NCBI RefSeq assembly: GCF_005938105.1
Contig: NZ_VCPE01000024.1
Coordinates: 1 to 54,237 of the forward strand
Source: Brucella haematophila
GTDB lineage: Bacteria > Pseudomonadota > Alphaproteobacteria > Rhizobiales > Rhizobiaceae
DNA: 54,237 nucleotides
Direction: 5' to 3'
The notes under the pieces are model-generated. The model saw only the letters and a program-made list of their open reading frames with translations, did not search any database and was not told the origin of the DNA. Numbering within the stretch: position 1 is the first letter of the stretch; every line of letters begins with the position of its first letter. Below are positions 35,054-44,720 of the stretch, one piece after another. The position numbers were made by a program, and so were the translations under genes.

Positions 35054-36241
35054 ATGAGTCTCTACGGTATGATGCGGACGGGTGTTTCGGGCATGAATGC
35101 TCAGGCAAACCGTCTCTCGGCTGTCGCGGACAATATCGCGAATGCGAGCACGATCGGTTACAAGCGCGCTGAAACGCAGTTTTCGTCGCTTGTTCTCCCG
35201 AGCAGTGGCGGCCAGTACAATTCCGGCAGCGTGCTGACCTCGGTGCGTTACGGTATTTCGGATCAGGGCGGCATCCGCTCCACATCGTCGACGACCGACC
35301 TTGCCATTGACGGCAACGGCTATTTCCTCGTGCAGGGCGCGGATGGCGCGACCTATCTGACGCGCGCGGGATCGTTCGTGCCCGACAAGGATGGCAATCT
35401 GGTCAATACGGCTGGCTATTACCTGCTTGGTTCGGCTGACGGCAGCGTTGCGCCGGACCTGAACGGCCTTTCGATCGTCAATGTCAATGCGCCTGATCTG
35501 ACGGCTATCGGCAGCACGGCGGGCACGTTCACGGTCAATCTGCCGACAACCGATACGCCGCCTGCGACCGCGGGTGACTATAATCACAAGACCTCGCTGA
35601 TCTCCTACAACAATGCCGGTGAGGCGGTTAAGCTCGACGTCTATTTCACCAAGAATGCGGATGATACCTGGTCGGTTTCGGTCAAGAACGCTGCCGACAA
35701 TGTCGAAATCGGCACCGGCACGCTGACCTTCGATCCGGTAACGGGTGCGGTGGTTTCCGGCGGTAACGTTTCTGTCGACCTGACCGGCTACAATGGCGGC
35801 ACACTGGACCTCAATCTCGGCGCATCGACGGCGCGTACAGGCAGCTACACGATTTCGCAGGCCACCATCAACGGCCAGGCGCCGTCGTCGCTGCAAAGTG
35901 TCGATGTGGGCGCGGATGGTTCGGTTGTCGCGATTTACGAAAACGGCTCGCAGCAGGTGCTCTACCGTTTGCCGCTGGCAACCGTGGCCAGCCCCGACCG
36001 CATGACGGTGGTGAGCGGCAACGTGTTTTCGCCAAGCGCTGCATCGGGCGCGGTTACGGTCGGTTATCCGCAGAGCGATGGTATGGGCAAGATCATGTCC
36101 GGCTCGCTTGAGGAATCAAACGCCGATATCGCGCAGGAGCTGACCGACATGATCGAAGCCCAGCGCAGCTATACGGCCAATTCGAAAGTCTTCCAGACCG
36201 GCTCAGAACTGATGGACGTTCTGGTCAATCTGAAGAGATAA
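35054..36241 (+). CDS. flgE: Flagellar hook protein FlgE
   Basis: 395 residues. Starts MSLYGMMRTGVSGMNAQANR with the rod/hook signature DNIANASTIGYKRAETQFSS. The central hook domain is threonine/serine-rich and the C-terminal helix is EESNADIAQELTDMIEAQRS. Transcribed from its own promoter region; a strong terminator follows. Confidence 0.97.
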   Translation: MSLYGMMRTGVSGMNAQANRLSAVADNIANASTIGYKRAETQFSSLVLPSSGGQYNSGSVLTSVRYGISDQGGIRSTSSTTDLAIDGNGYFLVQGADGATYLTRAGSFVPDKDGNLVNTAGYYLLGSADGSVAPDLNGLSIVNVNAPDLTAIGSTAGTFTVNLPTTDTPPATAGDYNHKTSLISYNNAGEAVKLDVYFTKNADDTWSVSVKNAADNVEIGTGTLTFDPVTGAVVSGGNVSVDLTGYNGGTLDLNLGASTARTGSYTISQATINGQAPSSLQSVDVGADGSVVAIYENGSQQVLYRLPLATVASPDRMTVVSGNVFSPSAASGAVTVGYPQSDGMGKIMSGSLEESNADIAQELTDMIEAQRSYTANSKVFQTGSELMDVLVNLKR

Positions 36242-36245
36242 GTTA

Positions 36246-36292
36246 AGCGTTTGCGGGAAGCCTGACCTTCCCGCAAACGCTCTATTTTGTTT
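36246..36292 (+). terminator. Strong intrinsic terminator between flgE and flgK
   Basis: A perfect 15-bp stem (36246-36260 with 36267-36281) with loop CCTGAC is followed by CTATTTTGTTT. It begins four bases after the flgE stop. Some read-through or a separate promoter must serve flgK. Confidence 0.88.
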
Positions 36293-36306
36293 ATGAGGGG
36301 AAAAGG

Positions 36307-37764
36307 ATGTCACTCAGTTCTGCTCTATCGACGGCCAAAAGCTCGCTTGCGGCAACGTCCAAGCAGACATCGGTTGTTTCGCGCAACATTGCTGGCGTGA
36401 ACGATCCCGACTATTCGCGGCGTACCGCCTCCCTCGTTTCTGGGCCTTACGGCTCTCTTTATGTGAATGTCACCCGCTCGGCGGATGAGGCGCTGTTCAA
36501 TCGCTACATCCAGTCCAACAGCACGGCGGCCTCTTCTTCGGCTCTTGCAAGCGGTCTCGACCGCCTTTCGTCGATTTATTCGGCAGACAATTACTCTGGC
36601 TCGCCATCGGCTCTGATGGGCGATCTGCGCGATGCTCTCCAGACCTATGCGGCCTCGGCGTCCAATTCGTCGCTCGGCGACAGCGTCGTGTCCACGGCGC
36701 AGGCGCTTGCCAATGCGCTGAACGACGGCACCAAGCAGGTGCAGGCGCTGCGCGAGGATGCCGATAGCGAAATCGCCGTGTCGGTCGCCAATATCAACGA
36801 TCTTCTGTCCAAGTTCGAACAGGTCAACAAGGACGTTGTCAGCGGCACGCGCGCGGGGCGCGACGTGTCGGACGCGCTGGATCAGCGCGACGCGCTTCTG
36901 AAGCAGATTTCGGGCGAACTCGGCATCACCACCATGACGCGCGGCGACAACGACATGGTGATCTTCGCCGATAATGGCGTGACGCTGTTTGAAACCACCG
37001 CACGCGCCGTGACCTTTGCGCCATCGGGCAGCCTGACTGCCGGTACCGCGGGCAATGCCGTGCTGGTGGATGGCGTGCCGCTCAGCCACGATACGTTCGA
37101 CCAGCCTTATGGCACGGGCCGCCTCAGCGGGCTTCTGCAGTTGCGCGACCAGATTGCGCCGCAATATCAGATGCAGCTCGATGAGATTGCGCGCGGCCTC
37201 GTCTCGATGTTTTCCGAATCGGATCAGTCCGGTAATGGCGGCGCGGACAAGACGGGCCTCTTCAGCTGGTCGGGTTCGCCAGCCGTGCCGGGCGCAAGCC
37301 TGACATCCGGGATAGCAGGAACGATCAAGGTATCGTCGGCCTTCATTTCGTCGGAAGGCGGCAGCCCGAGCTATCTGCGTGACGGCGGCGCAAATGGCGC
37401 CGACTACGTCTATAATTCGAACAACGCCGCCGGTTTCACAGACCGTCTGCTCGCGCTCAATGAAGCGTTTTCGACGCCGTTCAGCTTCGACGCTGCGGCC
37501 GGGCTCAAGGCCAATTCGAGCCTGATCGACTATGGTTCGTCCTCGGTCAGCTGGCTTGAAGGCAAGCGCAAGACGGCCAACAACGAATATACCTACAACC
37601 AGACGGTAGCGACCCAGGCCGATCAGGCCATGTCCAACGCCAACGGTGTCAATATCGATACCGAAATGGCGCTGCTTCTCGATCTGGAACATTCCTATCA
37701 GGCATCGAGCCGCGTGCTGACGACGGTCAATTCGATGCTCGACGATTTGCTCGCGGCGGTGTGA
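36307..37764 (+). CDS. flgK: Flagellar hook-associated protein FlgK
   Basis: 485 residues. The N-terminal SRNIAGVNDPDYSRRTASLV and C-terminal DTEMALLLDLEHSYQASSRV helices are typical. First hook-filament junction protein. GGGGAAAAGG precedes the ATG closely. Overlaps the GTG at 37761. Confidence 0.95.
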   Translation: MSLSSALSTAKSSLAATSKQTSVVSRNIAGVNDPDYSRRTASLVSGPYGSLYVNVTRSADEALFNRYIQSNSTAASSSALASGLDRLSSIYSADNYSGSPSALMGDLRDALQTYAASASNSSLGDSVVSTAQALANALNDGTKQVQALREDADSEIAVSVANINDLLSKFEQVNKDVVSGTRAGRDVSDALDQRDALLKQISGELGITTMTRGDNDMVIFADNGVTLFETTARAVTFAPSGSLTAGTAGNAVLVDGVPLSHDTFDQPYGTGRLSGLLQLRDQIAPQYQMQLDEIARGLVSMFSESDQSGNGGADKTGLFSWSGSPAVPGASLTSGIAGTIKVSSAFISSEGGSPSYLRDGGANGADYVYNSNNAAGFTDRLLALNEAFSTPFSFDAAAGLKANSSLIDYGSSSVSWLEGKRKTANNEYTYNQTVATQADQAMSNANGVNIDTEMALLLDLEHSYQASSRVLTTVNSMLDDLLAAV

Positions 37765-37769
37765 GGCTC

Positions 37770-38816
37770 ATGAAAGCGCAATCAGTTTCCAACTATGGTG
37801 CAGCTTCCGCCCTCCGGGCGCTTGTCAGCAAGAGCAAGGCTGATCTGGTCAAGGCCCAGCAGGAAGCGACGACGGGAACCGTCTTCGATGTCGGGCTGGC
37901 ACTTGGCACGAAGTCCGGCCAGAGCGTTTCCTTGCGCAAGGAATATGACCGGCTGAGCGTTTTGCTGGACATGAACAATCTTGTGCAGCAGCGGATGACG
38001 ACGACGCAGACCGCGACGAGTTCCGTCATTGAAACGACGCAGGATTTTCTCGCCAGTCTGACTGGCGTGAGCAATTCCAGTGAAAGCGGCCAGACGATTG
38101 CCGAAACCGCCCGCGCCGCGCTGAACAGCGTTACGGGTCTGCTCAACACCAGCTATAACGGCGAATATATCTTCTCCGGCGTCAATACGGATGTGAAGCC
38201 CATTGCCGACTATACCGACGGCGGCACCGCGCAGACCGCGATCCGCGACGCTTTTGCAGCGCATTTCGGCTTCACGGTGGACGATCCTCAGGTCGCCAAC
38301 ATCACCGCTGACGAAATGACCACATTTCTCCAGGGCGATTATGCCGACCAGTTCAACGATGCCAATTGGGACGCCAACTGGTCCGACGCATCGGATACGG
38401 CCATCAAGAGCCGTATTTCACCGACCGAAACGGCTGATACCTCGATCAGCGCCAATGCCAACGGCTTCCGCAAGGCGATCATGTCTTTTGCGATGATCGC
38501 AGAGTTTTCCAATATCGGGTTGAACGACTCGGCGTTTCAGGCGCTGACCACCGAGGCGATGCAGACAACCACGCAGGCCGTGACCGCGGTGACGGCGTCA
38601 CAGACCACGCTTGGCCTTGCGCAGTCGCGCACCTCGCAGGCAGTAACGCGCATCACCGCGCAGCAGAAAATCCTGAACGACTCGGTTCTCAATCTCGAGG
38701 AAGTCGATCCTTACGAGGCAGCGACCCGCGTCAACGATCTGAAGACGCAGATCGAAACCTCCTATCAGCTGACGGTTCAGCTCCAGAGCATGAGCCTGCT
38801 CAACTATTTGAAATAA
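37770..38816 (+). CDS. flgL: Flagellar hook-filament junction protein FlgL
   Basis: About 348 residues. The N-terminal flagellin-like region (SNYGAASALRALVSKSKADL) and C-terminal helix (VDPYEAATRVNDLKTQIETS) match. Second junction protein. I take ATG 37770 with GTGAGG upstream; a GTG at 37761 overlaps the flgK stop. Ends just before another mosaic repeat. Confidence 0.93.
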   Translation: MKAQSVSNYGAASALRALVSKSKADLVKAQQEATTGTVFDVGLALGTKSGQSVSLRKEYDRLSVLLDMNNLVQQRMTTTQTATSSVIETTQDFLASLTGVSNSSESGQTIAETARAALNSVTGLLNTSYNGEYIFSGVNTDVKPIADYTDGGTAQTAIRDAFAAHFGFTVDDPQVANITADEMTTFLQGDYADQFNDANWDANWSDASDTAIKSRISPTETADTSISANANGFRKAIMSFAMIAEFSNIGLNDSAFQALTTEAMQTTTQAVTAVTASQTTLGLAQSRTSQAVTRITAQQKILNDSVLNLEEVDPYEAATRVNDLKTQIETSYQLTVQLQSMSLLNYLK

Positions 38817-38876
38817 AGCGGGCAACATCATAACAGCGGTAGCATGAGGCGACCCGCACCGGTGGTGCCCATCGGA

Positions 38877-38975
38877 GCACATCCCGAAAAGTGTGAAACG
38901 GTTTTCGGATAAGATGTGCGTAAGAACAACCATATAGAGCGCCGATCTGATCTAATCAGATCAAAAGGCGCTCTA
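38877..38975. repeat. Two-hairpin mosaic repeat between flgL and flaF
   Basis: Hairpin 1 has arms GCACATCCCGAAAA (38877-38890) and TTTTCGG ... GATGTGC (to 38919), imperfect. Hairpin 2 runs TAGAGCGCC ... GGCGCTCTA (38935-38975) with an internal GATCTGAT/ATCAGATC palindrome. It is the same two-part design as the element at 251-368. It ends 11 bases before flaF, whose ribosome site (CGGAG) lies just outside it. Confidence 0.85.
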
Positions 38976-38986
38976 GCGGAGACGAC

Positions 38987-39331
38987 ATGTATCAGTTGCG
39001 CTACGAAGATGTCATGAATGACGATATGGCGAGCGCCAAGGACCGCGAACGGATGCTTTTCGACCGTTCGATAGACATGCTCGCGGCTGCCAAGGTCAAT
39101 GGCGCCGGTTCGCGTGAAGGCATTGATGCCGGCTATTTCACGATGCGGCTCTGGACCACGATCATCGACGATCTGGGTTCGGAGGAGAATGCGCTGCCGA
39201 AAGAGCTGAAAGCGGCAATCATCTCCATCGGCATTTTCGTGCTCAAGGAGCTGGAACGCATTCGCCAGGGCGAAAGCAACGATTACGATACGCTGATCGA
39301 TATTACGCGGTCGATCCGGGACGGTCTTTGA
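38987..39331 (+). CDS. flaF: Flagellin biosynthesis regulator FlaF
   Basis: 114 residues, helical and soluble. [20 protein letters not shown] and [20 protein letters not shown] mark the family. FlaF is needed for flagellin synthesis and secretion and works opposite FlbT in Caulobacter. It sits in the canonical flaF-flbT-flgD order. Confidence 0.93.
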   Translation: MYQLRYEDVMNDDMASAKDRERMLFDRSIDMLAAAKVNGAGSREGIDAGYFTMRLWTTIIDDLGSEENALPKELKAAIISIGIFVLKELERIRQGESNDYDTLIDITRSIRDGL

Positions 39332-39332
39332 A

Positions 39333-39791
39333 ATGGCGGTCAACGGCAAATCGGCAATCCGCCTGTCGCTTCGGGCGGGCGAGAAAATCTACATCAACGG
39401 CGCAGTGCTGAAGGCTGACCGCAAGGTATCGCTGGAACTGCTCAACGATGCGACGTTCCTTCTGGAAAACCATGTGCTCCAGCCGGACCAGACGACGTCA
39501 CCGCTGCGCCAGCTTTATTTCGCGGCGCAGATGATGCTCATCGAGCCTTCCTTGCGCGAGCAGGCGCGCCAGACCTTCGGGCAAATGCTGAAAGGCATGT
39601 TCAAGGCATTTTCCGATCCGGAAATCCTGAATGCGCTGAAGATCGTCGACGAGCTGGTGCATAACGGGCGCGTTTTCGAAGCATTGAAAACGATCCGCGC
39701 GCAATATCCGCGCGAGGCGGAGCTGATGCCGGAACAGAGCGTCATGCCGCGAGCCAAGAATCCGGATCAGGTCAGGGAGACAGGTCTATGA
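39333..39791 (+). CDS. flbT: Flagellin mRNA regulator FlbT
   Basis: 152 residues. [20 protein letters not shown] opens the conserved FlbT domain. FlbT acts on the flagellin 5-prime leader; in Brucella it is reported to be needed for flagellin production. One base after flaF and overlapping flgD. Confidence 0.93.
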   Translation: MAVNGKSAIRLSLRAGEKIYINGAVLKADRKVSLELLNDATFLLENHVLQPDQTTSPLRQLYFAAQMMLIEPSLREQARQTFGQMLKGMFKAFSDPEILNALKIVDELVHNGRVFEALKTIRAQYPREAELMPEQSVMPRAKNPDQVRETGL

Positions 39792-40195
39792 CCACGACAA
39801 CAGCGGTTACCAATACGACGACCACCACCAATAATTCGTCGAGCTCCAGCTCGGCGGCGAAGGCGGACGTCGATTACAACTCGTTTTTGAAACTGCTGGT
39901 CGCCCAGATGAAGAATCAGGACCCGACGCAGCCGATGGACGCGACGCAATATGTCTCGCAGCTCGCGACCTTTTCCGGCGTCGAGCAGTCCGTGCAGATG
40001 AACACCAAGCTGGAAACGCTGATCGCCAACTCGTCGCTGTCGCAAGCGGAAGGTTGGATCGGTCGCACGGTGACCAGTGCCGATGGCACGATTTCCGGCG
40101 TGGTGAAATCGGTCACGATCCAGCAGTCCGGCATGCTCGCCGAGCTGGAAGACGGGCAGACCGTCACCATCGGCCAGGGCGTCAAGGTCAGCTAA
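39788..40195 (+). CDS. flgD: Flagellar hook capping/scaffold protein FlgD
   Basis: 135 residues, a short FlgD with only the N-terminal conserved domain ([40 protein letters not shown]) and a brief C-terminal part. A Thr/Asn/Ser-rich N-terminus precedes it. Needed for hook assembly. Short forms are usual in Rhizobiales. Confidence 0.92.
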   Translation: MTTTTAVTNTTTTTNNSSSSSSAAKADVDYNSFLKLLVAQMKNQDPTQPMDATQYVSQLATFSGVEQSVQMNTKLETLIANSSLSQAEGWIGRTVTSADGTISGVVKSVTIQQSGMLAELEDGQTVTIGQGVKVS

Positions 40196-40206
40196 GGACT
40201 ATCCCG

Positions 40207-40473
40207 GTGAACGAAGCTGATGCGCTGGATATCGTCAATTCGGCGGTATGGACCGTACTGATGGCCAGCGGCCCGGCGGTTCTTGCCGCCATGCTTATCG
40301 GCATCGGCATCGCGCTGTTTCAGGCTCTGACGCAGGTGCAGGAAATGACCCTGACCTTCGTTCCGAAGATTGTCGTCATCTTCATCGTGCTGGCCGTAAC
40401 CGCACCTTTTGTCGGCGCGCAGATCAATTCCTTCACGCTGCTCGTCTATTCGCGCATCGAAAAGGGATTTTAG
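40207..40473 (+). CDS. fliQ: Flagellar export gate protein FliQ
   Basis: 88 residues from a GTG start (VNEADALDIVNSAVWTVLMA) with AAGGA eight bases upstream. Two membrane helices (VLAAMLIGIGIALFQALTQV and VVIFIVLAVTAPFVGAQINS) match FliQ. Part of the export channel with FliP and FliR. Confidence 0.95.
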   Translation: MNEADALDIVNSAVWTVLMASGPAVLAAMLIGIGIALFQALTQVQEMTLTFVPKIVVIFIVLAVTAPFVGAQINSFTLLVYSRIEKGF

Positions 40474-40479
40474 CGCTCC

Positions 40480-41025
40480 TCATAAGTCGCAGGACATGAC
40501 GACGGAAAGCGATTGGAAGCCCAGGCGGTGAAACAAGGCATGAGCCTGCTTGTTATCCAGATTGCTTTCGAGGAACATTCTGCGAATACCACCCGCACGG
40601 CATTGATCGCGAACCCAATTCAGCATCGATGAGCCGATTCCTTTGCCGCGACTGCTTTTGCTGACCAGTAAATCTTCCAGTATCGCATAGGGGCAAGCGG
40701 CATCGAGCCTAACAGTCACGAAACCGATGCCCACAAGGGTATGATTTTTCATGGCGATGGCCAGGGATATACCCGACCGGGCCGATCCTGCGCACTCGTT
40801 TCCCTTGGCTTGGATTGCGAGCTTCTCGATATTTTCACGCAGTCCGGGGCTCCATTGCCCGATGCCCGATGCACGTCCCCACTGAATATCCGTGTGGGAA
40901 ATATATGTCGGGCTGACATTGGAAACGAAGAACTCGGCGACATCGTTTGCATCAGGCTGACCGTCGTACCAACCGAAAATGACGTCCTCCGCTTCGGGAA
41001 AGCTGCTTTTGCCATTTGAAATCAT
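40480..41025 (-). CDS. GNAT-family N-acetyltransferase inserted between fliQ and flhA
   Basis: 181 residues from ATG 41025 (MISNGKSSFPEAED) with AAGAG upstream. The C-terminal half has the acetyl-CoA loop SRGKGIGSSML (RGKGIG at 126-131) and the closing NKQAHALFHRLGF motif. The N-terminal half is less conserved and has a WGRASGIGQW segment. The substrate is unknown. It is transcribed against the flagellar operon and ends seven bases from the fliQ stop, so it looks like an acquired gene; base composition is slightly lower in GC than the flanking genes by eye. Confidence 0.85.
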   Translation of the reverse strand: MISNGKSSFPEAEDVIFGWYDGQPDANDVAEFFVSNVSPTYISHTDIQWGRASGIGQWSPGLRENIEKLAIQAKGNECAGSARSGISLAIAMKNHTLVGIGFVTVRLDAACPYAILEDLLVSKSSRGKGIGSSMLNWVRDQCRAGGIRRMFLESNLDNKQAHALFHRLGFQSLSVVMSCDL

Positions 41026-41164
41026 GTTGTTCTCTTGAAAAGGAACAGCTTCCGCCGCTGGCGACACGGTCGTCAATACCAACAACTTGCTCCGGCGTTT
41101 TGCCGTTGCGAAGTCCTCGCGCAAGCTTCGCAAGCTAAGGTCCGCTTCGTAACAGGAGACGGAC

Positions 41165-43255
41165 GTGCAGCAGGCAGCGGCTAAACCCTTCATAAAAAGC
41201 GGATTTCTGACCGGCAGCGATATGGGGCTGGCGGCAGGCATGATCATCATCCTGACGGTGCTTTTCCTGCCCGTTCCAGCTATGGTGCTGGATATCGGTC
41301 TGGCCTTTTCCATCGCTTTCTCGGTGTTGATTCTGATGGTGGCGCTGTGGATTCAGCGGCCGCTTGATTTCTCGGCCTTTCCGACCGTCCTGCTGATCGC
41401 GACCATGATGCGCCTCTCGCTCAATATTGCGACGACGCGTGTGATTCTCACCCACGGCAATGAAGGCTATCTCGCTGCGGGCCGCGTGATTCACGGCTTC
41501 TCGCAATTCGTGATGGGCGGCGATTTTGTCATCGGTCTCGTCGTTTTCTGTATCCTGATCATCGTCAACTTCCTCGTCATCACCAAGGGTGCGACGCGTA
41601 TCGCGGAAGTGGGCGCACGCTTTACCCTCGACGCCATCCCCGGCAAGCAGATGGCCATTGATGCCGACCTTTCGTCGGGCCTGATCGATGAAAAGGAAGC
41701 CCAGCGCCGTCGCCGTGAACTGGAAGAAGAAAGCTCCTTCTTCGGCTCGATGGACGGTGCCTCGAAATTCGTGCGCGGCGACGCCATCGCCGGTCTGATC
41801 ATCACCGCCGTTAACATATTCGGCGGTATCATCATCGGCGTTACCCGCCATGACATGAACATTTCCCACGCGGCTGACGTCTTCACCAAGTTGTCGGTCG
41901 GTGACGGTCTCGTCACGCAGATTCCTGCTCTTATCGTTTCGCTCGCCGCCGGTCTTCTGGTGTCGAAGGGCGGAACGCGCGGCTCTGCCGATCAGGCGAT
42001 TTTCGGCCAGCTTGGCGCTTATCCAAAGGCGCTTCTGGTTGCGTCCATGCTGCTGTTCGTTCTCGGCATCATGCCGGGCCTTCCGGCATTTCCGTTCTTC
42101 ATGCTGGGTGGCGCAATGGCGTTTGTCGGTATTGCCGTCCCCCGCCGTCAGGCGCGCCAGCGCGAGGCCGAAGCCGCTGAAGCCGGCAAGAAGCAGCGCG
42201 AGGCCGAGGATCAGGAGCGCAATTCCGTCAAGGCATCGCTGGAAACCAGCCAGATTGAACTGTGCCTTGGCAAGCAGCTTTCCGCACGCCTGATGGCGTC
42301 GCAGCAGGAGCTGGCGCATCGCGTCAACAAGATGCGTCGCAAATTCGCGCAGGAATACGGCTTCGTTATTCCCGAGATCAAGGTGACGGACGACCTTGCC
42401 CTGCCGCCGAAAAGCTACCGGATCAAGATTCATGGTACGTCGGTGGCCAGCCATGAACTGCGCGTCGGTGAAATTCTGGTGGTGCTGGGCGAGCGCCCGA
42501 TTCCGTCGATCCCCGGTGAGGAAACCCGCGAGCCGGCCTTCGGCATGCGCGCCTATTCGGTGCCCGAAACCTTCGCTTCGGATTTGCGCCGCGACGGCTA
42601 TATGACGGTCGATAATCTGTCCGTCCTGCTCACCCATCTCAGCGAAATCGTGCGCAACAATCTGGCTCAGCTCCTGTCCTACAAGGATATGCGCATTCTG
42701 CTGGATCGTCTGGGGCCGGAATATCGCAAGCTGGTCGAGGATATCAGCCCGGCGCATATTTCCTATTCCGGTTTGCAGGCCGTGCTGAAGCTGCTGCTGG
42801 CCGAGCGGGTGTCGATCCGCAACCTGCATCTCATTCTCGAAGCCATTGCGGAAATCGCGCCGCTGGTGCGCCGTCCGGAAATGATTGTCGAACATGTGCG
42901 CATGCGCATGGCGCAGCAAATCTGCGGCGATCTTTCCGATAATGGTGTGCTCAATGTGCTGCGTCTCGGCAACCGCTGGGATCTGGTGTTCCACCAGAGC
43001 CTCAAGCGCGACGCCAAGGGTGAAATCGTCGAGTTCGATATCGACCCGCGCCTGCTGGAACAGTTCGGCACGGAAGCATCGACAGTTATTCGCAAGCATT
43101 TCGACAATGGCGAGCGATTCGTCCTCGTATCGTCGCCGGAAGCGCGGCCCTATATCCGGATGATCATCGAGCGCCTGTTCGCAACCTTGCCGGTGCTGTC
43201 GCATGTCGAAATCGCACGCGGCGTGGAAGTGAAGTCGCTCGGCGCGATTTCATAG
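41165..43255 (+). CDS. flhA: Flagellar export gate protein FlhA
   Basis: 696 residues from GTG with AGGAG upstream. Seven to eight membrane helices fall in the first 330 residues, including the FHIPEP-domain motifs [14 protein letters not shown] and [18 protein letters not shown] cytoplasmic ring-forming domain (about 360-696) binds late chaperone-substrate complexes. It starts 139 bases after the GNAT gene start, so it needs a promoter between or within that stretch. Confidence 0.97.
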   Translation: MQQAAAKPFIKSGFLTGSDMGLAAGMIIILTVLFLPVPAMVLDIGLAFSIAFSVLILMVALWIQRPLDFSAFPTVLLIATMMRLSLNIATTRVILTHGNEGYLAAGRVIHGFSQFVMGGDFVIGLVVFCILIIVNFLVITKGATRIAEVGARFTLDAIPGKQMAIDADLSSGLIDEKEAQRRRRELEEESSFFGSMDGASKFVRGDAIAGLIITAVNIFGGIIIGVTRHDMNISHAADVFTKLSVGDGLVTQIPALIVSLAAGLLVSKGGTRGSADQAIFGQLGAYPKALLVASMLLFVLGIMPGLPAFPFFMLGGAMAFVGIAVPRRQARQREAEAAEAGKKQREAEDQERNSVKASLETSQIELCLGKQLSARLMASQQELAHRVNKMRRKFAQEYGFVIPEIKVTDDLALPPKSYRIKIHGTSVASHELRVGEILVVLGERPIPSIPGEETREPAFGMRAYSVPETFASDLRRDGYMTVDNLSVLLTHLSEIVRNNLAQLLSYKDMRILLDRLGPEYRKLVEDISPAHISYSGLQAVLKLLLAERVSIRNLHLILEAIAEIAPLVRRPEMIVEHVRMRMAQQICGDLSDNGVLNVLRLGNRWDLVFHQSLKRDAKGEIVEFDIDPRLLEQFGTEASTVIRKHFDNGERFVLVSSPEARPYIRMIIERLFATLPVLSHVEIARGVEVKSLGAIS

Positions 43256-43274
43256 GTCCAGGTTCTTCGATTCC

Positions 43275-43428
43275 CTTGACCCCTCGATCCTTCGAGACGG
43301 TTCCCTTCGCTGCGCTCAGGGCACCTCCTCAGGATGAGGGGAAAGTCTGGCTCCCCCTCATCCTGAGGAGACCCTCCGAGCTTGGCGAAGGAGGGGCGTC
43401 TCGAAGGATCGAAGGACGAGGGGATCAA
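43275..43428. repeat. Large palindromic intergenic repeat between flhA and fliR
   Basis: The inner stem has 17 perfect pairs (43325-43341 with 43354-43370) around a 12-base loop. The outer arms GATCCTTCGAGACG (43286-43299) and CGTCTCGAAGGATC (43397-43410) are perfect. Flanking CCCCTCG/CGAGGGG and CTTGA/TCAAG lengthen it. About 150 bases in total. The CTCATCCTGAGGAG core resembles a widely dispersed alphaproteobacterial repeat. It is distinct from the mosaic family elsewhere in the window. Confidence 0.85.
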
Positions 43429-43467
43429 GAGGACGGTTATATGATTCTTATGCGGAAAGGGGCCTGA

Positions 43468-44235
43468 GTGCCGATCGCGCAACTGCCGCTCAACGACATC
43501 ATTCTGGCAGCCGTTCTGGCGTTCTGCCGCGTCGGCGCATGCCTGATGCTGATGCCGGGGATTTCGAGCGCGCGCATTCCCTTGCAGGTCCGGCTCTTCA
43601 TCGCGCTGGCGTGCTCCTTCGCAGTGTTGCCGCTGGTGTTGTCACGCATTGTCACAGCCGTTGATGGCGGCGCGCCGTGGACGCTGTTCCGCCTGATGGC
43701 GAGCGAGATGTTTGTCGGCGCGGTGATCGGCATTCTGGCGCATATCTATTTCTGGGCGCTGCAATTCATGGCCAACACCATGGCGATGGCCATAGGCTTT
43801 AGCGGCGCGCCCGCGGACGCGATTACCGAATCGGAGCCGCAGGCAACATTGGCGACCATCGTGACATTCAGTGCGCTGTTGTTGTTCTTCGTCACAGACA
43901 TGCATCTGGAAATTCTGCGCGCGCTGCTCAATTCCTATACGGCCATTCCGGTGGACGGACGATTCCGGCCCGATGCGGCGATGATCGATTTTACCGATGC
44001 GCTGTCATCGGCCTTCATGGCCACGTTGCGAATCGCAGCGCCATTCATCGTCTTTGCGATTCTCGTCAATTTCGCGATTGGTCTGGTCAACAAGCTGACG
44101 CCGTCGATCCCGATCTACTTCGTGTCGATGCCTTTCGTGCTGGGGGGCGGGCTGCTGGTGATCTATTTCATCCTGCCGGAACTCCTGCGCTTCTTTACGA
44201 ACGAAACCGCTACGCAAATGCGCGCTTTGTTTTGA
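43468..44235 (+). CDS. fliR: Flagellar export gate protein FliR
   Basis: 255 residues from GTG with AAAGGGG upstream, so it restarts cleanly after the repeat. Multiple membrane helices; GFSGAPADAITESEPQATLA and NKLTPSIPIYFVSMPFVL are family motifs. Completes the FliPQR channel. Confidence 0.95.
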   Translation: MPIAQLPLNDIILAAVLAFCRVGACLMLMPGISSARIPLQVRLFIALACSFAVLPLVLSRIVTAVDGGAPWTLFRLMASEMFVGAVIGILAHIYFWALQFMANTMAMAIGFSGAPADAITESEPQATLATIVTFSALLLFFVTDMHLEILRALLNSYTAIPVDGRFRPDAAMIDFTDALSSAFMATLRIAAPFIVFAILVNFAIGLVNKLTPSIPIYFVSMPFVLGGGLLVIYFILPELLRFFTNETATQMRALF

Positions 44236-44242
44236 GGTGGCT

Positions 44243-44650
44243 ATGGCCCAGACCAACACACGCAACCTCAAGAAGCTGATCGATTTGCAGAAGCTCGGCA
44301 GCGCCCGGCTCGAATCGGCGCTTGCCGTTTCCAATGCGCGCAAGCTGGCGCTGGAAGAGGAGCGCCTGGCGCTCATCGCCATGCAGGACCGGCGCTATGA
44401 CGGCGCGGCCTTCGATATCGATCCGTCGCTGCTCATCAAGCGTCTTGGCGCAAACGCAGTCGAATCGATGGCGCTCGAATCAAAGCTCGAGTCGGAGCGC
44501 AGCGCGCTTTTGAAGGAACAACGGCGGGTTGAATTGCTGGAAGATCGGCTGGAAGAGGCCAAAAGCGAGCTGGACCGGCACGAACTGGCCAGTCTGATCG
44601 AGGAATTTGTTAGCCGGAAAACCACGAAAACGCCGTCTGGGCCGCGCTGA
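44243..44650 (+). CDS. Coiled-coil protein in FliJ position
   Basis: 135 residues, almost entirely helical with heptad-like Leu/Glu/Arg spacing (ESALAVSNARKLALEEERLA; ERSALLKEQRRVELLEDRLE). It has no membrane segment. Size, coiled coil and place after fliR suggest a FliJ-like general export chaperone, but no diagnostic motif was seen. GAGG lies five bases before the ATG. Could also be an export-chaperone of another type. Confidence 0.7.
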   Translation: MAQTNTRNLKKLIDLQKLGSARLESALAVSNARKLALEEERLALIAMQDRRYDGAAFDIDPSLLIKRLGANAVESMALESKLESERSALLKEQRRVELLEDRLEEAKSELDRHELASLIEEFVSRKTTKTPSGPR

Positions 44651-44675
44651 ACTCGCCCACAAGTTTCAGTCAAGT

Positions 44676-44703
44676 TTGACCCATTATGGTGCACTCATAG
44701 GAT
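44676..44703 (+). promoter_or_regulatory. Possible sigma-70 promoter before flgJ
   Basis: TTGACC (44676-44681), a 16-base spacer and TAGGAT (44698-44703) lie just upstream of flgJ in a 70-base gap. The -35 matches five of six and the -10 four of six consensus bases. It could serve flgJ and the two genes after it. Confidence 0.35.
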
Positions 44704-44720
44704 GAAGAAGGAAACCTTGC

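Noticed and set aside
41135-43204. Open frame of 689 codons opposite flhA
   Set aside because: Very long but antisense to intact FlhA and without recognisable domains; caused by GC-rich codon bias.
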